From: Muscardinus avellanarius
Taxonomy: Eukaryota > Chordata > Mammalia > Rodentia > Gliridae
Reading direction: 5' to 3'
Assembly (NCBI GenBank): GCA_963383645.1
Contig: OY726560.1
Location: forward strand, 63,939,058-64,003,057
DNA length: 64,000 nucleotides
Below, piece after piece: positions 22,901 through 34,405 of the stretch. The position numbers and the translations under genes are program-made. Each line of letters starts with the position of its first letter. The first letter of the stretch is position 1. The notes beneath the pieces were generated by a model, which saw only the letters and a list, made by a program, of their open reading frames with translations, searched no databases and was not told the DNA's origin.

Positions 22901-23276
22901 GATGACTCTGAGTGCCAGTAGCTATCAGGAAGGGCACAGTGGCTGTTAAGTAAGTTCATCATAACATGTGATCTGTAACATAATAGTTTTCTTTGTTTCT
23001 ACTGCCTGTTTAACAAGAAATTTTCATCAGTGGAAGTAACATACCAGACCTTCATTTCCAGGAAAAACATGCAAAGAAAGTCCACATGCAAAAAGAACAT
23101 TTGATTTATAAAGAATTTTTGTTAAGTCATGATACATGCATACTCCCATTCTTAACCAATTGGTACTGTTAGACATCTTAACTTTTGCTAAATTTTTGGG
23201 TGTGAAATAATATCCCACTGTGGCTTTCGTATGTATTTTCTATGTTCTGATGAGATTAACTTTTCATGTTTTTTTC

Positions 23277-23479
23277 CTTTTTTTTTTTTTTTGGTGGTAC
23301 TGGGGTTCTTGGAAGCCCTTCAACCTCCGGGCTATACTCCCAGACCTATTTTTTTTATATTTTTATTTGGAAACAGGGTCTCCTAAGCCAGCGCACATGG
23401 CTGGCTTTGAACCTGTGTGATCCTCCTGTCTCTGCCTCCCAAACGTGGGGATTACAAGCGTGCATCACCATACCCGGGG
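23277..23479 (-). mobile_element. Young-type dimeric SINE
   Basis: T-tail, GGGGTTCTTGGAAGCCCTTC, AAGCCAGC...GGCTGGCTTTG and CGTGGGGATTACAAGCGTGC. The C of the last CCCGG border is at about 23477. Confidence 0.88.
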
Positions 23480-23876
23480 TAAGAGTTTTAAAGGTATACT
23501 TTGAATCCTGGGTATCTTTTTTGAGTTATATATGCTATAGATATCTCCTCCCAGTTCATGGCTTATCTTCTAACATTCTTTTTGGTGAACAGAAGTTGGG
23601 AAGCAACTCTACTGTCCTGAAGTGTTTACTCAGTTTTTTTAAAGCATAGTTGGACCAACTTATCTATAGCAGTTCAGAACCCCAAGTCCCCTAGAAGCCT
23701 AGTTACAGATCCATTTTATAATTTCACTTTCTAAATCTTCATAAATGACTATCATTTATCTTCTCCACTCACAGTTCTGGAATATGGAGGTAGAGAGGAG
23801 AACCACTGATTCTTTAAAGATCCTGTAACAAGTTTTGTAAGCATATTTTGAAACTTTTTCTTAAATTATTTTTTAG

Positions 23877-24014
23877 GCTGGACCGGAATATGGTCAAGGA
23901 ATGAACCCCATTAGCCGTCTGGCTCAAATTCAACAGGCCAAAAAGGAAAAGGAGCCAGATTATGTTTTGCTTTCAGAAAGAGGAATGCCTCGACGCCGAG
24001 AATTTGTGATGCAG
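23877..24014 (+). CDS. STAU2: STAU2 exon D: linker and start of dsRBD4
   Basis: 138 nt, 46 codons, phase 0 at both ends. It opens with a glycine/methionine-containing linker ([10 protein letters not shown]), then the first helix of dsRBD4 ([20 protein letters not shown]), the loop SERGMPRRR and the first part of strand two (EFVMQ). dsRBD4 acts with dsRBD3 in binding RNA duplexes. The acceptor is TTTTTTAG at 23869-23876; the donor CAG|GTATTT has a weaker +4 to +6. No residue looks out of place compared with mammalian STAU2. Confidence 0.97.
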
Positions 24015-24756
24015 GTATTTCTAACCTCTGAATTGAAAATTTCTAAAATGAATTGAAAAAATTTAGAAATCCCCAGGCTGGAACAGAGATGGTGGAAAAG
24101 ACAAAGAACTGAGCGGCAGAAAGGAAAACTATGTTTATACTTAAAGTGCTCATTCTCTCCAGGATTGCCTATCAATTTGGTGGAAACATACAAGTGTCAA
24201 GGACGTGTCAGGATAGACAACATGAGATTTTGAGGGGCCTGGGAGGTCACACAAGTTATTCACCACAGAATTTATCTCTTAACTTTTCCTGTTACATTTT
24301 GTAGCTAGAGTCCGGGAACTACTAGGAATTGAAGACAAATGGAATTAGAAACAAAATTTAGAAGGATGGATGGAGTCGATGGAACAGGGCCAAAAGCATG
24401 AATTTGTGGGTTATCAGGAAAATTAGAGAGAGGGAGCTGGCTCACTAATCATAGTGGGGACTAAGGGACTCAGAATTGCTGAGGGAGCAGGCTGCTGCAT
24501 CAAGCAGCCAAGAACACTAAGAATGCTGGCTAGCATATTGGCAGATGGGGGCTGGGAATGAGGTAATGCCTACAGTGCCCTCTTTCTTTGCAAATCCTAC
24601 CTGTTCCTCTTTAATTGGCAATTCAGGTCTTAGTCTTGGAGAAGACTTGGTTTAAATTTTTTATTATTAAACTTTCAAACATATTTCAAACAAAGATAGA
24701 GAAAGGACTATATAGTGGACCTCAGGATGCTCATCACCCAGACACAACAGTTAAGT

Positions 24757-24984
24757 TTTGTTTTTTTGGGTTTTTTGGTACTAGGGATGGAACCCAGGGC
24801 ATTCTACCTCTGAGCTACACCCCCCCCCCCAGCCCTATTTTTTTTATTCTTCATTATTTTGAAGCAGAGTTTCACAGAGTTACAAAGGGGCCTCAGTAAG
24901 TAGCTGAGGTTGTCCACGAAACGCAGTCCTCCTGTCTCAGCCTCCCAAATGCTGGGATTACAATTGTGTGCCACCATGCCCGGC
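24757..24984 (-). mobile_element. Dimeric SINE
   Basis: GGTACTAGGGATGGAACCCA with a C10 tract, then CACCATGCCCGGC. CAGTTAAG flanks both sides as a likely TSD. Confidence 0.85.
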
Positions 24985-25633
24985 CAGTTAAGATTTTTGC
25001 CATATTAGATTCAGGTATTTTTTCCTCTCTCCTTTTCTTTCTCCTTCTCTCCCGTTCCTGGAAGCATTTTAAAGCCAATTTTTAACCTAATTTCTAATTT
25101 CTGTCATTTTAGCTTTACATACTCCTCTAAAAAATATGGAAACTTTTCTTACATTGGACATGATTCATTATAGTTATCTAATACCCAGTCTATATTTGAA
25201 TTTTCTTTATTGTTTGTTTGTTTTTTAATAATTAATTTATTTGTCAAAGAAACTTCTTTGTAGTCATACCCAAGGATTTTATCTTTCATAAAATAATCCA
25301 GATAAAATCAAGTTATTGATTATAAGTGCTGATATGTGGCAGACATTTTGACATTCAGATATAGTATCTCATAATGATTATTTTTAGTGCATAGCTAAGT
25401 TTTTCTTCCCTCTTAATATGTAATATTCTTATTTTTTCTCATAGTACTCAATATAGTGGTTTATAATAGGACCTGTATGAACATTTGCTATATATTTGTT
25501 GGCTGCTGTCTTAACTGAGCAGGCTTCTGTTGTAAATGCAGACTTACAATCTAGCTCTAGATACACCACTGCTATGACCCTAGATATCCACAGAGGGGGA
25601 AGAATTCTTCCATGGTTAATAAACATAGTATTG

Positions 25634-25871
25634 AGCCGGGCGTGGTGGCGCACGCTTATAATCCCCGCGCTTTAGGGGGCTGAGACAGGAAGATCGCGCA
25701 GATTCAAAGCCAGCCTCAGCTACTTAGTGAGGCTTTCAGCAACTTAGTGAGGCCCTGTTTCCAAATAAAATATAAAATAGGTTTGGGAGTATAGCCCGGA
25801 GGTAGAAAGCCTCTGGGTTCCACCCCCAGTACCACCAAAACAACAACAACAACAACAACCACCACCACCAC
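25634..25871 (+). mobile_element. Dimeric SINE with TSD
   Basis: CATAGTATTG at 25624-25633 and 25872-25881. Full head (GAGCCGGGCGTGGTGGCGCA), ID part, and a tail of (CAA)n then (CCA)n. Confidence 0.92.
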
Positions 25872-26062
25872 CATAGTATTGTTCAAATGTCATTAGGACT
25901 CAGCACAGTGTTCTAGTATTTTCACTTGGTAGAATATATTAATCTTTTTTTTCTTTTACAGTCTAGGATATATTCTTTGGATTCCAAACATTGAAAAAAG
26001 TCACCTATTAGGGCTATAATCTGGTTTGGGCTTTATTAAACAATATTTTTTTCTATGGAGTC

Positions 26063-26113
26063 TATTGAATGCCCTTTTGAAAGAGAAACTTATTGAATAC
26101 CCTTTTGAAAGAG
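26063..26113. repeat. 28-nt tandem duplication
   Basis: TATTGAATGCCCTTTTGAAA plus GAG at 26063-26085 recurs at 26091-26113 with one G to A change. Confidence 0.9.
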
Positions 26114-26364
26114 TATCTTGGGCCAGCTTCCATTTTATGGGTATTCATAAACATTCTAGTCAAGTGGGGATATTTGGCTTTGCTCTTAAATGTTTTCACA
26201 CTGAATTCATACTGCTTTTCCCCTCTGGAAGCCCCAGTGGATTCATTACAATATTGCAGCAACTTTATCAAAGTAAAGGGGTTTATGTCAACTCCCTAAG
26301 CAATGTTATCATATGTTATAATTGAATGTGAAAAGAAAACATCTAGAGATAATATGTGCTCCTC

Positions 26365-26650
26365 CCTCCCTCCCTTCCCCTCTCCCTCTTTTTCTTCTTC
26401 TCTTCCTTCCTTTCTTTTTGTCTTATGGTACTGGGAATTGAACCCAGAGGCATTCTACCTTCAAGCTACATCCCCAGCCTGTGTTTTTTTTTTTTTTTCC
26501 TGTCCTTATTTGGAAACAGGGTCTCACTAGGTTGCTGAAATCCTTGCTAAATTGAAAGCTGAGACTGACTTCAAACCTGCGATCCTCCTGTCTCTGCCTC
26601 CCAAGTTCTAGGATTACAGGCATGCAGGCATGCCCCATTATGCCTGCTGC
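26365..26650 (-). mobile_element. CT-rich tract and dimeric SINE
   Basis: A (CTTCC)-type tract at 26365-26423 forms the decayed tail; SINE body follows with GGTACTGGGAATTGAACCCA. Confidence 0.82.
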
Positions 26651-26784
26651 TCATTTTTATGTATAACCAAAAGTGAGTTAGTTTGTATGTTATAAAATGA
26701 ATTCAGTTACTTGTGCTGATTACTAGGTAAACAAAAGGAAATCTCACTAAAATTATTTAAGTAATTAGTTTCAAAGCAAATTTC

Positions 26785-27045
26785 TTTTCCTTTCCCTCTC
26801 CTCCCTTCCCTTCCTTTCCTTTCCTTTTCCTTTCCTTTTTCTTTTTTTTTAATGGTACTAGGGATTGAACCCAGGTGCATTCTGCTTCTGAGCTATACTC
26901 TCAGCTCTATTTTTTTTTTTTTTTTTAATTTTGAAACAGAGTCTCACTAAATTGCTGAGGCTGGCCGCCAACCTGTGATCCTTCTGTCTCAGACTCTGAA
27001 GTATTAGGATTACTAGACTCCCATGTACCACTCAGCCTAGCTAAA
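26785..27045 (-). mobile_element. (CCTTT)n tract and dimeric SINE
   Basis: The tail tract at 26785-26850 precedes GGTACTAGGGATTGAACCCA and a degraded 7SL-like half. Confidence 0.82.
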
Positions 27046-28136
27046 AGCAAATTTTTTGAAGTAAGTAAGTAGATCTCTTTTCTCTCCCCTTCCTGCCCTC
27101 TCTCTTTATTACTTTATTCCTGGAGAAGTGTTTTAATATTTCAAACATAAAACAATGGTAACTAATTTGCATATCAGCACATTATATTACTGTTGATATT
27201 AACTTTTCTACCTATAATTAAGTTCTCCAAGTTGTTGAAATATAGCAATCATGTTTCTGCAATTTTATTTTTGTCTCAGTGGAAGAAAATGAATTAAGTT
27301 TATGGTAAATGCTATTTCAGAACTATTTTTGTTTTCAGAGTTTTGAAGATTTAACTCAAGTATGAATTATTTGTTTAAAGACAGAAGTCTGGGCATCTTA
27401 AAATTACTGCATAATAAAATAATGGATTTGCTTTGTTGATAGAAATTAACATTTTAATGTAGAGATCTTATTTATAATACTTAGAAAATTTATGAGCTTT
27501 CTAGGAAGATGATTTATAGAATTTACTATATATACTTACTTGACTTAGAATGCAATGATATTTTGACTATTGTGTTTGTTGGCAAGGAATGAATATCTTT
27601 TAACAGTGCGAGCTTTTCATTAGTAACAAATTACTCTAGCATAACTATGTGCAGATTGTTTAGCTCTTCAATTATAAAAAATTTTGTGAGGCAAGGGGCT
27701 GGTGAGTGGGAAAATGATTCTGGGAAGCACCTGATCCAGAGGCAGTGAGTCTTGAAAGGTCAGGTGGAAATCCAGCAGACTAGCAGATGCAAAAACACTG
27801 TGAATGCAGCGATGGGAACAGCACTGCAGCCAAGTCCAAGAGTTGGCGTTTTGAGCCAGAGGCATAAAGCTAAGTAGGTAGATGAGCTTTAGGGAAAAAG
27901 CTGCAGAGTAATGGAATGAGACTGAGAGGGGTATGGATAGCATGTGAAATGAGTGAAAGCCTTTCTGCAGCCATTTATTGCTCAGTGATCTTTTGCTTCT
28001 TTTTATTTTGGCAAGTGTTGTGACCCTCAGAGCAGTACATGAAGCTCTGACAAATCTGAGCTAATCTGTTCACTAAACAATCATCCCAGCCGCAATGTAG
28101 AGGCTGGGGAAGCTGAGGAAGAAGCCAAGCACTGTT

Positions 28137-28330
28137 AAAAAAAAAAAAAAAAAAAGTTGCAACTCCTGCCAGGGAATTGAGCACATTGCGCACCTGGCCT
28201 GGTGTCGAGGTCGGGTTCAGGCAGACAGTGAGAGGGCAGTTGGGGTCCCAGCCCCCAGGATCTGCAGCTGCACTGAGGATCAGTGCCTCTCAGAACGAGT
28301 TGCACAGTTGTCCTCTTGTTGGCCATGAAG
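28137..28330. other. A20 tract and GC-rich segment, unidentified
   Basis: A run of about 20 A is followed by roughly 170 nt that is clearly richer in G and C than its surroundings. No repeat or gene was recognised. The A-run could be the tail of a retrocopy lying to its left, but no AATAAA stands in front of it. Confidence 0.4.
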
Positions 28331-28881
28331 TACTTGTTTCTGGCTTTATAAGAAAACACAGTGAAAAACATCTCAGAAATTTGAACTGTGTAATTTATCA
28401 TAGTTGTTATAGAAATTCTGTAATGAATACATTTTCAGTGTTTCATCTGCTACAAGACTGCCAATTAGCTTATCTTGACTAAATTTGTGTTGAAAGAGTG
28501 CATTTCTTTGTCATATCATTTGTATGTTTAAGTTTGTGTTTTATTAGTATTGTGTTATCTATATTCATTACCTTAAAAGTGGTTCACTGGAGCTTAAAAG
28601 TAGTAGTGGAAATAATAAAACAAATAAAATAATTGTGTAAGAATACATGGCCAGCAGTACTCAGGTATGGATACTGGATGGCAGTCTGTATGTTCTAGGA
28701 TAGGGGAACAACCAGTGTTAGGATTTCAAGTAAGAGCCAAAAAAGAAAGTATGGTTAGCAGTATCATGCTATGTACACTCACACTGTATCATGTGTACAT
28801 CCAATGCTAGTTTACCAATGTATTGTCATTGTGAAAGTTTGTGAAAGTTGGATGAAGCTGGTGAAGCTTTCTAATTATTTT

Positions 28882-29094
28882 ATTTTATTTTTGTGTGGTA
28901 CTGGGGGTGGAACCCAGAGGCTTTCTACCTCCGGACTATACTCCCAGACCTATTTTATATTTTATTTGGAAACAGGGTCTCACTAAGTTGCTGAGAGTCT
29001 CACTAAGCAGCTGAGGCTGGCTTCAAACCTGTGTGATCCTCCTGTCTCAGCCTCCCAAGTGCGGGGATTACAAGTGTGCGCCACCACGCCCGGC
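28882..29094 (-). mobile_element. Dimeric SINE with TSD
   Basis: CTAATTATTTT at 28871-28881 and 29095-29105. Well-preserved ID and 7SL-like halves. Confidence 0.92.
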
Positions 29095-29204
29095 CTAATT
29101 ATTTTTTAAACAAAGCACTGTGACATCTGGTAACACAATCAAACTTTTTCAAATATGGATTGTCTGTTTAGCTCTCTTGCTCATTTTTCTAGTGACTTTT
29201 TAAA

Positions 29205-29445
29205 AAATAAATTTATATATATGTGTGTGTATGTGTGTGGGGGGTGGGTACTGGGGATGGAACCCAGGGGCATTCTACCTCTGAGCTATACCTCCAGCCT
29301 TTTTTTTTTTTATTGCTTATTTTGAGACAGGATTTTACTGAGTTTCAAAGGGTCTCACTAAGTAGTAACTGAGGCTGTCCATGAACCACAATCCTCTTGT
29401 CTCAGCCTCCCAAGTGCTGGGATTACAAGTGTGCACACCAGACTA
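29205..29445 (-). mobile_element. Dimeric SINE
   Basis: Short TG tract, GGGTACTGGGGATGGAACCC, then TAACTGAGGCTGTCCATGAA. Confidence 0.85.
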
Positions 29446-29830
29446 TGAATTTATATTAAAAACAGTATTCTGGTTGTGATTAGTAATAGATGCCATTGGG
29501 GGAATCTGGGTAAAGTGAATACAAGATATCTGAATTATTTCTTATAACTTCATGTGGATTTATAGTTGTGTTTTAAAATTTTTCAATTACAATTGTATTT
29601 TTGAGGAGATAGTTATGTTTAACTTGACTTAAGCATTATACAATATATGCATGTTATCAAAACATCACACGGTATCCCATAATACATATGTAAACTTTAA
29701 TGTTTTTATGTATCAAATAAATAAATTTTGGAAAGTCTTAAGAAATGAATTTATAGGAATCTGTAATATATTCTAAATGTGAGCTCTTTGCAGTTATATG
29801 ACACTGCAAATATCTTCCCTGCATTTTAGA

Positions 29831-30050
29831 GTTGGGTGTAGTGGTGCATGCTTGTAATCCCAGTTGTTGGGAGGCTTAGACAGGAAGATTGTGGGTTTGT
29901 GGTCAGCTTCAGCAATTTAGTGAGACCCTGTATCAAAATAAAAGAATAAAATTAAGCAAGGGTTGTAGCTCAGAGGTAGAATAATGCCCCTGGGTTCAGT
30001 CCCCTGTGTGACACACAAACGTGTGCACACACACACATACACACACATGT
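29831..30050 (+). mobile_element. Dimeric SINE with CA-rich tail
   Basis: GAGTTGGGTGTAGTGGTGCA head, ID part GGGTTGTAGCTCAGAGGTAG, tail turned into (CA)n at 30018-30048. Confidence 0.85.
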
Positions 30051-30638
30051 GCTTTTTTAGAACAGAAGTAATTTTACTGCAGTTGAACTTATGTCTTTAA
30101 GTCAGCTCTGTAAGTCTAGATATTCAGATTAATAAGTGCTTCCACCTGGTTCTTCCCATATAGGATCTTAGCTGTTTTTAGCTTTTTGCATTACTATGCA
30201 AAATTTGGAATCAACATACCAAGTATTATAAACATATAGGTGGGGTTTTGATGGGAATTTGTAGCTAGTTTGAAAATAAATAATTTCATGGTATTACTGT
30301 CAGTTTCAACCCATGAACATGGCATATCATTCTATCAGAATTTTTGTAATTTTTCTCATTAATGCTTATTGATTTCGGCATTATATACCATAGGTATTTG
30401 ATTTTCACTTAGTGTAAGTGATATCTTTTAATATTTTTCATTTTCTTTTCTTTCTTCTTTTTTTGTGGTACTGGGGTTGGAACCCAGGAGCATTCTATCT
30501 CTGAGCCACACCACCTCCCTGTTTTATTTATTTTTATTTAGTTAATTTATTTATTTATTGTGGTACCAGGGGTGGAACCCAGGGGCATTATACCTCTGAG
30601 CTACACCCACAGGTCTATTTTTTAGTCTTTTTATTTTT

Positions 30639-32678
30639 TTATTTTTTCACTGGTATATTTATTTTTTATTTTTATGTGGATCATATTGGAAAAGGCAGAC
30701 ATTCCTACAGTACTTATTGCCCTGTCTCCCCAACCCCCGCTACCCTTTTCCTCCCTCCCAACAGTGAGTGTCCCGGTTGACCATGCTACATTCACACTTA
30801 TGTATATATTTGAATGTAGCTTCTCCATTAACCAACCGCAGCCTTCTTCCTTTCCAACTCTTCCTTTCTAGCTTTGCTGAGGTTTCCCTTCCGTTATCTG
30901 GCGTCCTTTTGATATCCCTAATACTCCCTAGTTTGGGCATATTAGAGAAAACATATGTTCCTTCTTTCTGTGGTTGGCTGATCTCACTTAACATAATGTT
31001 GTCCAGGTCTTTCCATCTTCTTGTGAATGACATGATTTTGTTCTTCCTTATTTCGGAATAGAATTCCATTGTGTTTATTTCTCATAACTTTGCAATCCAT
31101 TCATCTGTTGATGGAGTCCTAGGTTGGTTCTATATTTTGGCTATTATGAATTGTGCTTCTATGAACATGGGTATGCATATGTTACTGTAATTCTCTGATT
31201 TCATCCCCTTTGGAAAGATATCCAGGAGTGGTATAGACAGATCATATGGTGGATCCATTCCCAGTTTTCTAAGAAATCTCCACATTGATTTCCATAGTGG
31301 CTGAACTACTTTTCACTCCCATCAACAGTGTAAAAGAGTTCCTCTTTCCCCACATTCTCACCAGCATTTTTTGTTATTTGACTTCTTTATGCTTGCCACT
31401 CTGATTGGGGTTAGATGAAATCTCAGCGTAGTTTTGATTTGCATCTCCCTGATGGCTAATGATGTTCAACATTTTTTCATGTATCTATTAGCCCTTTGTA
31501 TCTCTTATTTTGTGAAGTGTCTATTCAATTCACTTGCCAATTTCTTGATTGGGTTATTTGTTTTGCTAGTATAGAGTCTTTTGAATTCTTTGTCTATTCT
31601 GGATATTAGCCCTCTATCAGAATGGTGGCTGGTAAAGATCTTCTCCCATTCTGTGGGCTTTCTCTTTAGGTTCTTGGTGGTTTCCTTTGATAAGCAGAAA
31701 CTGTGTAGTTAGATGACATCCCACTTGTTAATTCTTGTTTTAATTTCCTGTGCTTTGGATGTCTTGTTGAGAAAGTTACTGCCTGTGCCTCTATGTTGGA
31801 GTGTTTAGCATATGCTCTCCTCTAATAACTTCACAGTCTCTGGTCTAATTTCCAAGTCTTTGATCCATCTTGAGTTGATTCCTGTACATGGTGAGAGGTA
31901 AGGATTTATCCTTGTTTGCAAATGACATAATCCTTTATCTAGAAGGCCTAAAGAACTCAACCAAAAGACTACTGGAGCCGATTAACCACTTCAGCAAAGT
32001 TGCAGGATACAAAATCAACCTAAAGAAATTATTTGCTTTTATGTATGCCAACAATGAATCCACATTGAAGGAAAGAAAGAAAACAATTGCATTCTCAATA
32101 ACCTCAAAACCAGTAAAATACCTAGGAATAAACCTAACCAAAGACATAAAAGACCTCTACAATGAAAAGTATAAAACATTAAAGAAAAAATATAAGACCT
32201 CAGAAAATGGAAAGGTCTCCCTTGCTCATGGATAGGCAGAATAAGTATCACCAAAATGGCTATTCTGCCAAAAGTGATCTACAGAATCAATGCAATTCCT
32301 ATCAAAATACCAATGATATTCTTCATAGACTTAGAAAAATCAGTCATGAATTTTATATGGAGAAAGAAAAGACCCAGAATAGCCAAAGCAATTCTCAGCA
32401 ATAAGAACCATGAAGGAGGCATCACAGTCCCTGACTTCAAATTATACTACAGAGCAGTAGTAGTAAAAACAGCATGGTATTGACACAGTAACATACAGAT
32501 CAGTGGGACAGAATAGAAGATAACAGAAACAAACCCACACACTTAAAGTCAATTGATCTTTGACAAAGGGGCCACACTCTTACTCTGGAGTAAAGGCAGC
32601 CTTTTCAACAAATGGTGCCGGGAGAACTGGCTATCCATTTGTAGAAAGATGGAACCAAATCCTTACCTCACCATGCAC
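30639..32678 (-). mobile_element. L1, 5' truncated, with inverted 5' part, TSD present
   Basis: AGTCTTTTTATTTTT at 30624-30638 and 32679-32693. 30639-31892 is L1 ORF2 end plus 3' region on the minus strand. 31893-32678 is the preceding ORF2 segment (reverse-transcriptase part, with FANDIILYLEGLKNSTK) on the plus strand, with frameshifts and stops. The complement near 31000 reads IRKNKIMSF and DNIMLSEISQ, the ORF2-end style. It is not able to code for a working protein. Confidence 0.88.
31888..32480 (+). pseudogene. L1 ORF2 reverse-transcriptase fragment, broken
   Basis: The frame at 31888-32235 has FANDIILYLEGL (the region around the polymerase active-site motif; here F-A-N-D where active L1 has F-A-D-D), then INHFSKVAGYKINLKK and KYLGINLTKDIKDLYNEKYK. 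The frame shifts, and related sequence continues at 32256-32483 ([39 protein letters not shown]). The asparagine in place of the first catalytic aspartate of that motif, plus the frameshift and truncation, mark it as dead. Confidence 0.85.
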
Positions 32679-32691
32679 AGTCTTTTTATTT

Positions 32692-32693
<2 letters not shown>

Positions 32694-32722
<29 letters not shown>

Positions 32723-32918
32723 TTTTATTTTATTTTTTATTTTTGGTGGTACTGGGGTTCCTGGAAGCCCTTCTACCTCCGGGCTACACTCCCAGACCTA
32801 TTTTATATTTTCAAAACAGGGTCTCTTATGCCAGCGCAGCTGGCTTCGAACCTGCGCTATCCTCCTGTCTCCGCCTCCCAAGCGTGGGGATTACAAGTGT
32901 GTGCCACCACGCCCGGCT
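32694..32918 (-). mobile_element. SINE C, young type, at the L1 edge
   Basis: CAGTCTTTTTATTTTT at 32678-32693 and 32919-32934. Long (TTTA)n tail, then GGGGTTCCTGGAAGCCCTTC and a clean 7SL-like half. Confidence 0.92.
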
Positions 32919-33356
32919 CAGTCTTTTTATTTTTGAAACAGGGTTGCAAAGGGCCTCTCTAAGTAGCTAATGCTGTCCATGAAACACGATCCTCTAGTCT
33001 CCGCCTTCTGAATGTTGGGATTACAAATTTATTCCACCACACACAGCCTATTTTTATTTTTTGAAACTAGGTTGATGAGAGCCTCACTCCTTGCTGATGC
33101 TGTTCTAGAACTTGCGATCCTTCAGTCTCGGCCTCTGAAGTACAGGGATTACAGGCATGCGCCACCACTCTTGGCTTACTAATTTTTCCTTTTCTACTTG
33201 AATGTTGATAGAATATACAGAAATGCAGTTGGCTCTTGTATGCTAGCTCTTTTTATATAGAGAGCTTATTACATTTTTATTAATTCTTATAATGTATCTC
33301 TTAAGTTTTCTTGGGTTTCCTGACCGTAAATATCATGTCTATAAATAATGACATTC

Positions 33357-33550
33357 GCCGGGCGTGGTGGCGCACACTTGTAATCCCCGCACTTGGGAGG
33401 CGGAGACAGGAGGATTGTGCAGGTTCGAAGCCAGCTGCCCTGGCTTAAGAGACCCTGTTTCCAAACAAAAATATAAAAAATAGGTCTGGGAGTGTAGCCC
33501 AGAGGTAGAAGGGCTTCCAGGAACCCCAGTACCCCCCCACACACACACAC
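33357..33550 (+). mobile_element. Young-type dimeric SINE with TSD
   Basis: GACATTC at 33350-33356 and 33551-33557. Head GCCGGGCGTGGTGGCGCACA; tail C7 then (CA)n. Confidence 0.9.
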
Positions 33551-33682
33551 GACATTCTCTCCCCTGATAATTATATCTTCTTTTTGTTGCTCTGTTCAGA
33601 ATTTGTAGTCAAATAGTAAATACTAGAAATGAAAGAGCATTCTTTTTTTTGTTGTTTAATTTCCAAGTTAAGTATGTTTGTT

Positions 33683-33857
33683 GCCGGGCGTGGTGGCGCA
33701 TGCTTGTAATCCCCGCGCTTGGGAGGCAGAGACAGGATTGCGCTGGCTTTAAAGACCATGTTTCCAAATAAAAATATTAAACAGATCTGGGAGTGTAGCC
33801 CGGAGGTAGAAGGGCTTCCAGGAACCCCAGTACCACCAAAAAAAAAAAAAAAAAAAA
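33683..33857 (+). mobile_element. Young-type dimeric SINE, internally shortened
   Basis: GCCGGGCGTGGTGGCGCATG head, a gap in the region after GAGACAGGATTGCG (the usual AGGTTCGAAGCCAGC is absent), intact ID part, A19 tail. Confidence 0.88.
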
Positions 33858-34139
33858 GTATAACGTTTTTCGAGGTTTGCTAGAGGCTTTTTTGTAAAAT
33901 GCCCTCTATCATCTTAAGAAACTTTTCTTTTTCTAGTTTGCTACTAGTTTGCATTATGAATGGATGTTGAATTTTATCAAATGCTTTTGCTCCATATATT
34001 AGGATGACCGAAATAGTTTGTCTTACCAACCTCTTAATGTGGTACATTTCATCCTTTGGTTTTGTTTGCTTCTCAAATGTTAAGCCAGCCATAACATTTC
34101 TGGAATCAACCCAACTTTGTTATAGTTCCTTCTTTTCCT

Positions 34140-34330
34140 CCTTCTTTCCCTCTCCCATCTCTGTCCTTGCACATACCAGAGAAGCATTGAGCTACATCCC
34201 AGTTCTTTTAAGAAAAACTTATTTTGAGATGGAGTCTCAGGTAATTGTCCAGGCTGGCCTTAAAATTGAGATCCTCCTGCCTCGCTCTCCTAGATAGCAG
34301 GGTTTACAGATGTGCACCACCAGCTAGCCT
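34140..34330 (-). mobile_element. B1-like monomer
   Basis: TTTTGAGATGGAGTCTCAGG, CCAGGCTGGCCTTAAAATTG and GATCCTCCTGCCTCGC match a B1-type 7SL element without an ID half. It differs from the heads of the dimeric SINEs here. Confidence 0.7.
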
Positions 34331-34405
34331 CTTCTTTTTAAAAAATATTACTTTATTATACTATTAAAATTTTAACTTCTATACCATGGGTAAAACTTTT
34401 CTGTT

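Larger units (their letters stand above)
18896..23876 (+). other. STAU2: STAU2 intron C-D, 4981 nt
   Basis: GT at 18896, AG at 23875-23876. Contains MIR and L2 remnants and two SINEs. Nothing is identifiable in 20150-20655, 20880-21084, 21300-22250, 22905-23275 and 23480-23876. Confidence 0.9.
30560..33048 (-). mobile_element. SINE B, second layer
   Basis: ID half at 30560-30623 (GGTACCAGGGGTGGAACCCA) and 7SL-like half at 32935-33048 (GAAACAGGGTTGCAAAGGGC). The halves are separated by a 2-kb L1 and a further SINE. Confidence 0.8.
30465..33176 (-). mobile_element. SINE A, outermost layer of a four-element nest
   Basis: The ID half of a minus-strand SINE is at 30465-30540 and its 7SL-like half at 33049-33176. 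Everything between was inserted later. The junction word TATTTTTATTT (30529-30539 and 33049-33059) is the likely duplication made by SINE B. Confidence 0.75.

Noticed and set aside
28135..28401. 88-codon minus-strand frame in the GC-rich patch
   Set aside because: It ends in poly-phenylalanine from the A-run and has no domain; kept only as an unidentified segment.
32553..32970. Two overlapping frames of 127 and 136 codons
   Set aside because: They run from an L1 fragment into a SINE and its TTTA tail; translations are repeat artefacts.
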